Source: CAZVXI01 sp964631295 (GTDB lineage: Bacteria > Planctomycetota > Phycisphaerae > Phycisphaerales > SM1A02). From it: a stretch of DNA of 5,804 nucleotides. The number at the start of each line of letters is the position of its first letter. Position 1 is the first letter of the stretch. The notes below the pieces were generated by a model. It did not search any database. It worked only from the letters and a program-made list of their open reading frames with translations, and had not been told where the DNA came from. Shown here piece by piece: positions 5,795 through 5,804 of this stretch. The stretch covers positions 1 through 5,804 of the forward strand of contig CAZVXI010000192.1 in the NCBI GenBank assembly GCA_964631295.1, written 5' to 3'. Made by a program: the position numbers and the translations under genes.

Positions 5795-5804
5795 TGATGC
5801 CCCT

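Noticed and set aside
1..5804. CRISPR array, tRNA, rRNA, insertion sequence or integrase
   Set aside because: I saw no regularly spaced direct repeats, no cloverleaf or rRNA-like text, and no transposase or integrase motifs on either strand.

Overview
The window looks like ordinary chromosome from a moderately GC-rich, Gram-negative-type bacterium. Four consecutive lipoprotein signal peptides imply an envelope that handles lipoproteins. The family mix, the GATC-rich text and the long palindromic intergenic element at the right edge suggest a Planctomycetota (Phycisphaerae-like) genome. That placement is inference; no marker gene here proves it.

Layout. The left part (1-1266) is read on the minus strand. 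It holds the N-terminal 147 codons of aspartate-semialdehyde dehydrogenase (asd), which runs off the left edge. Upstream of it lies an unrecognised two-helix membrane protein whose start is best placed at a GTG (1266) behind a perfect AGGAGG. A 246-base divergent spacer (1267-1512) carries a 10-bp inverted repeat and a candidate -10 box. pdxH (pyridoxamine 5'-phosphate oxidase, 1513-2115) is then read rightwards.

After a 176-base spacer with a candidate -10, positions 2292-5715 form a tight plus-strand cluster of four lipoproteins. In order these are an LpoB-type protein, a second diverged LpoB-like protein, a large COG3014-type protein with an extra C-terminal region, and a YcfL (DUF1425)-type protein. 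The second and third genes overlap by 8 bases and the third and fourth by ATGA. The families match the COG3014/ycfL/lpoB set known in gammaproteobacteria, where LpoB activates the peptidoglycan synthase PBP1b from the outer membrane. The products probably act together at the outer membrane or periplasm, perhaps on peptidoglycan synthesis, but the partner enzyme here is unknown.

The window ends in a nested palindromic element (5722-5804) with perfect 16-bp arms. It is probably a REP-like repeat or a structured 3' end and appears cut by the window edge.

The best candidates for something undescribed are the duplicated LpoB-like pair inside the lipoprotein cluster, the C-terminal addition on the COG3014 protein, and the palindromic element.
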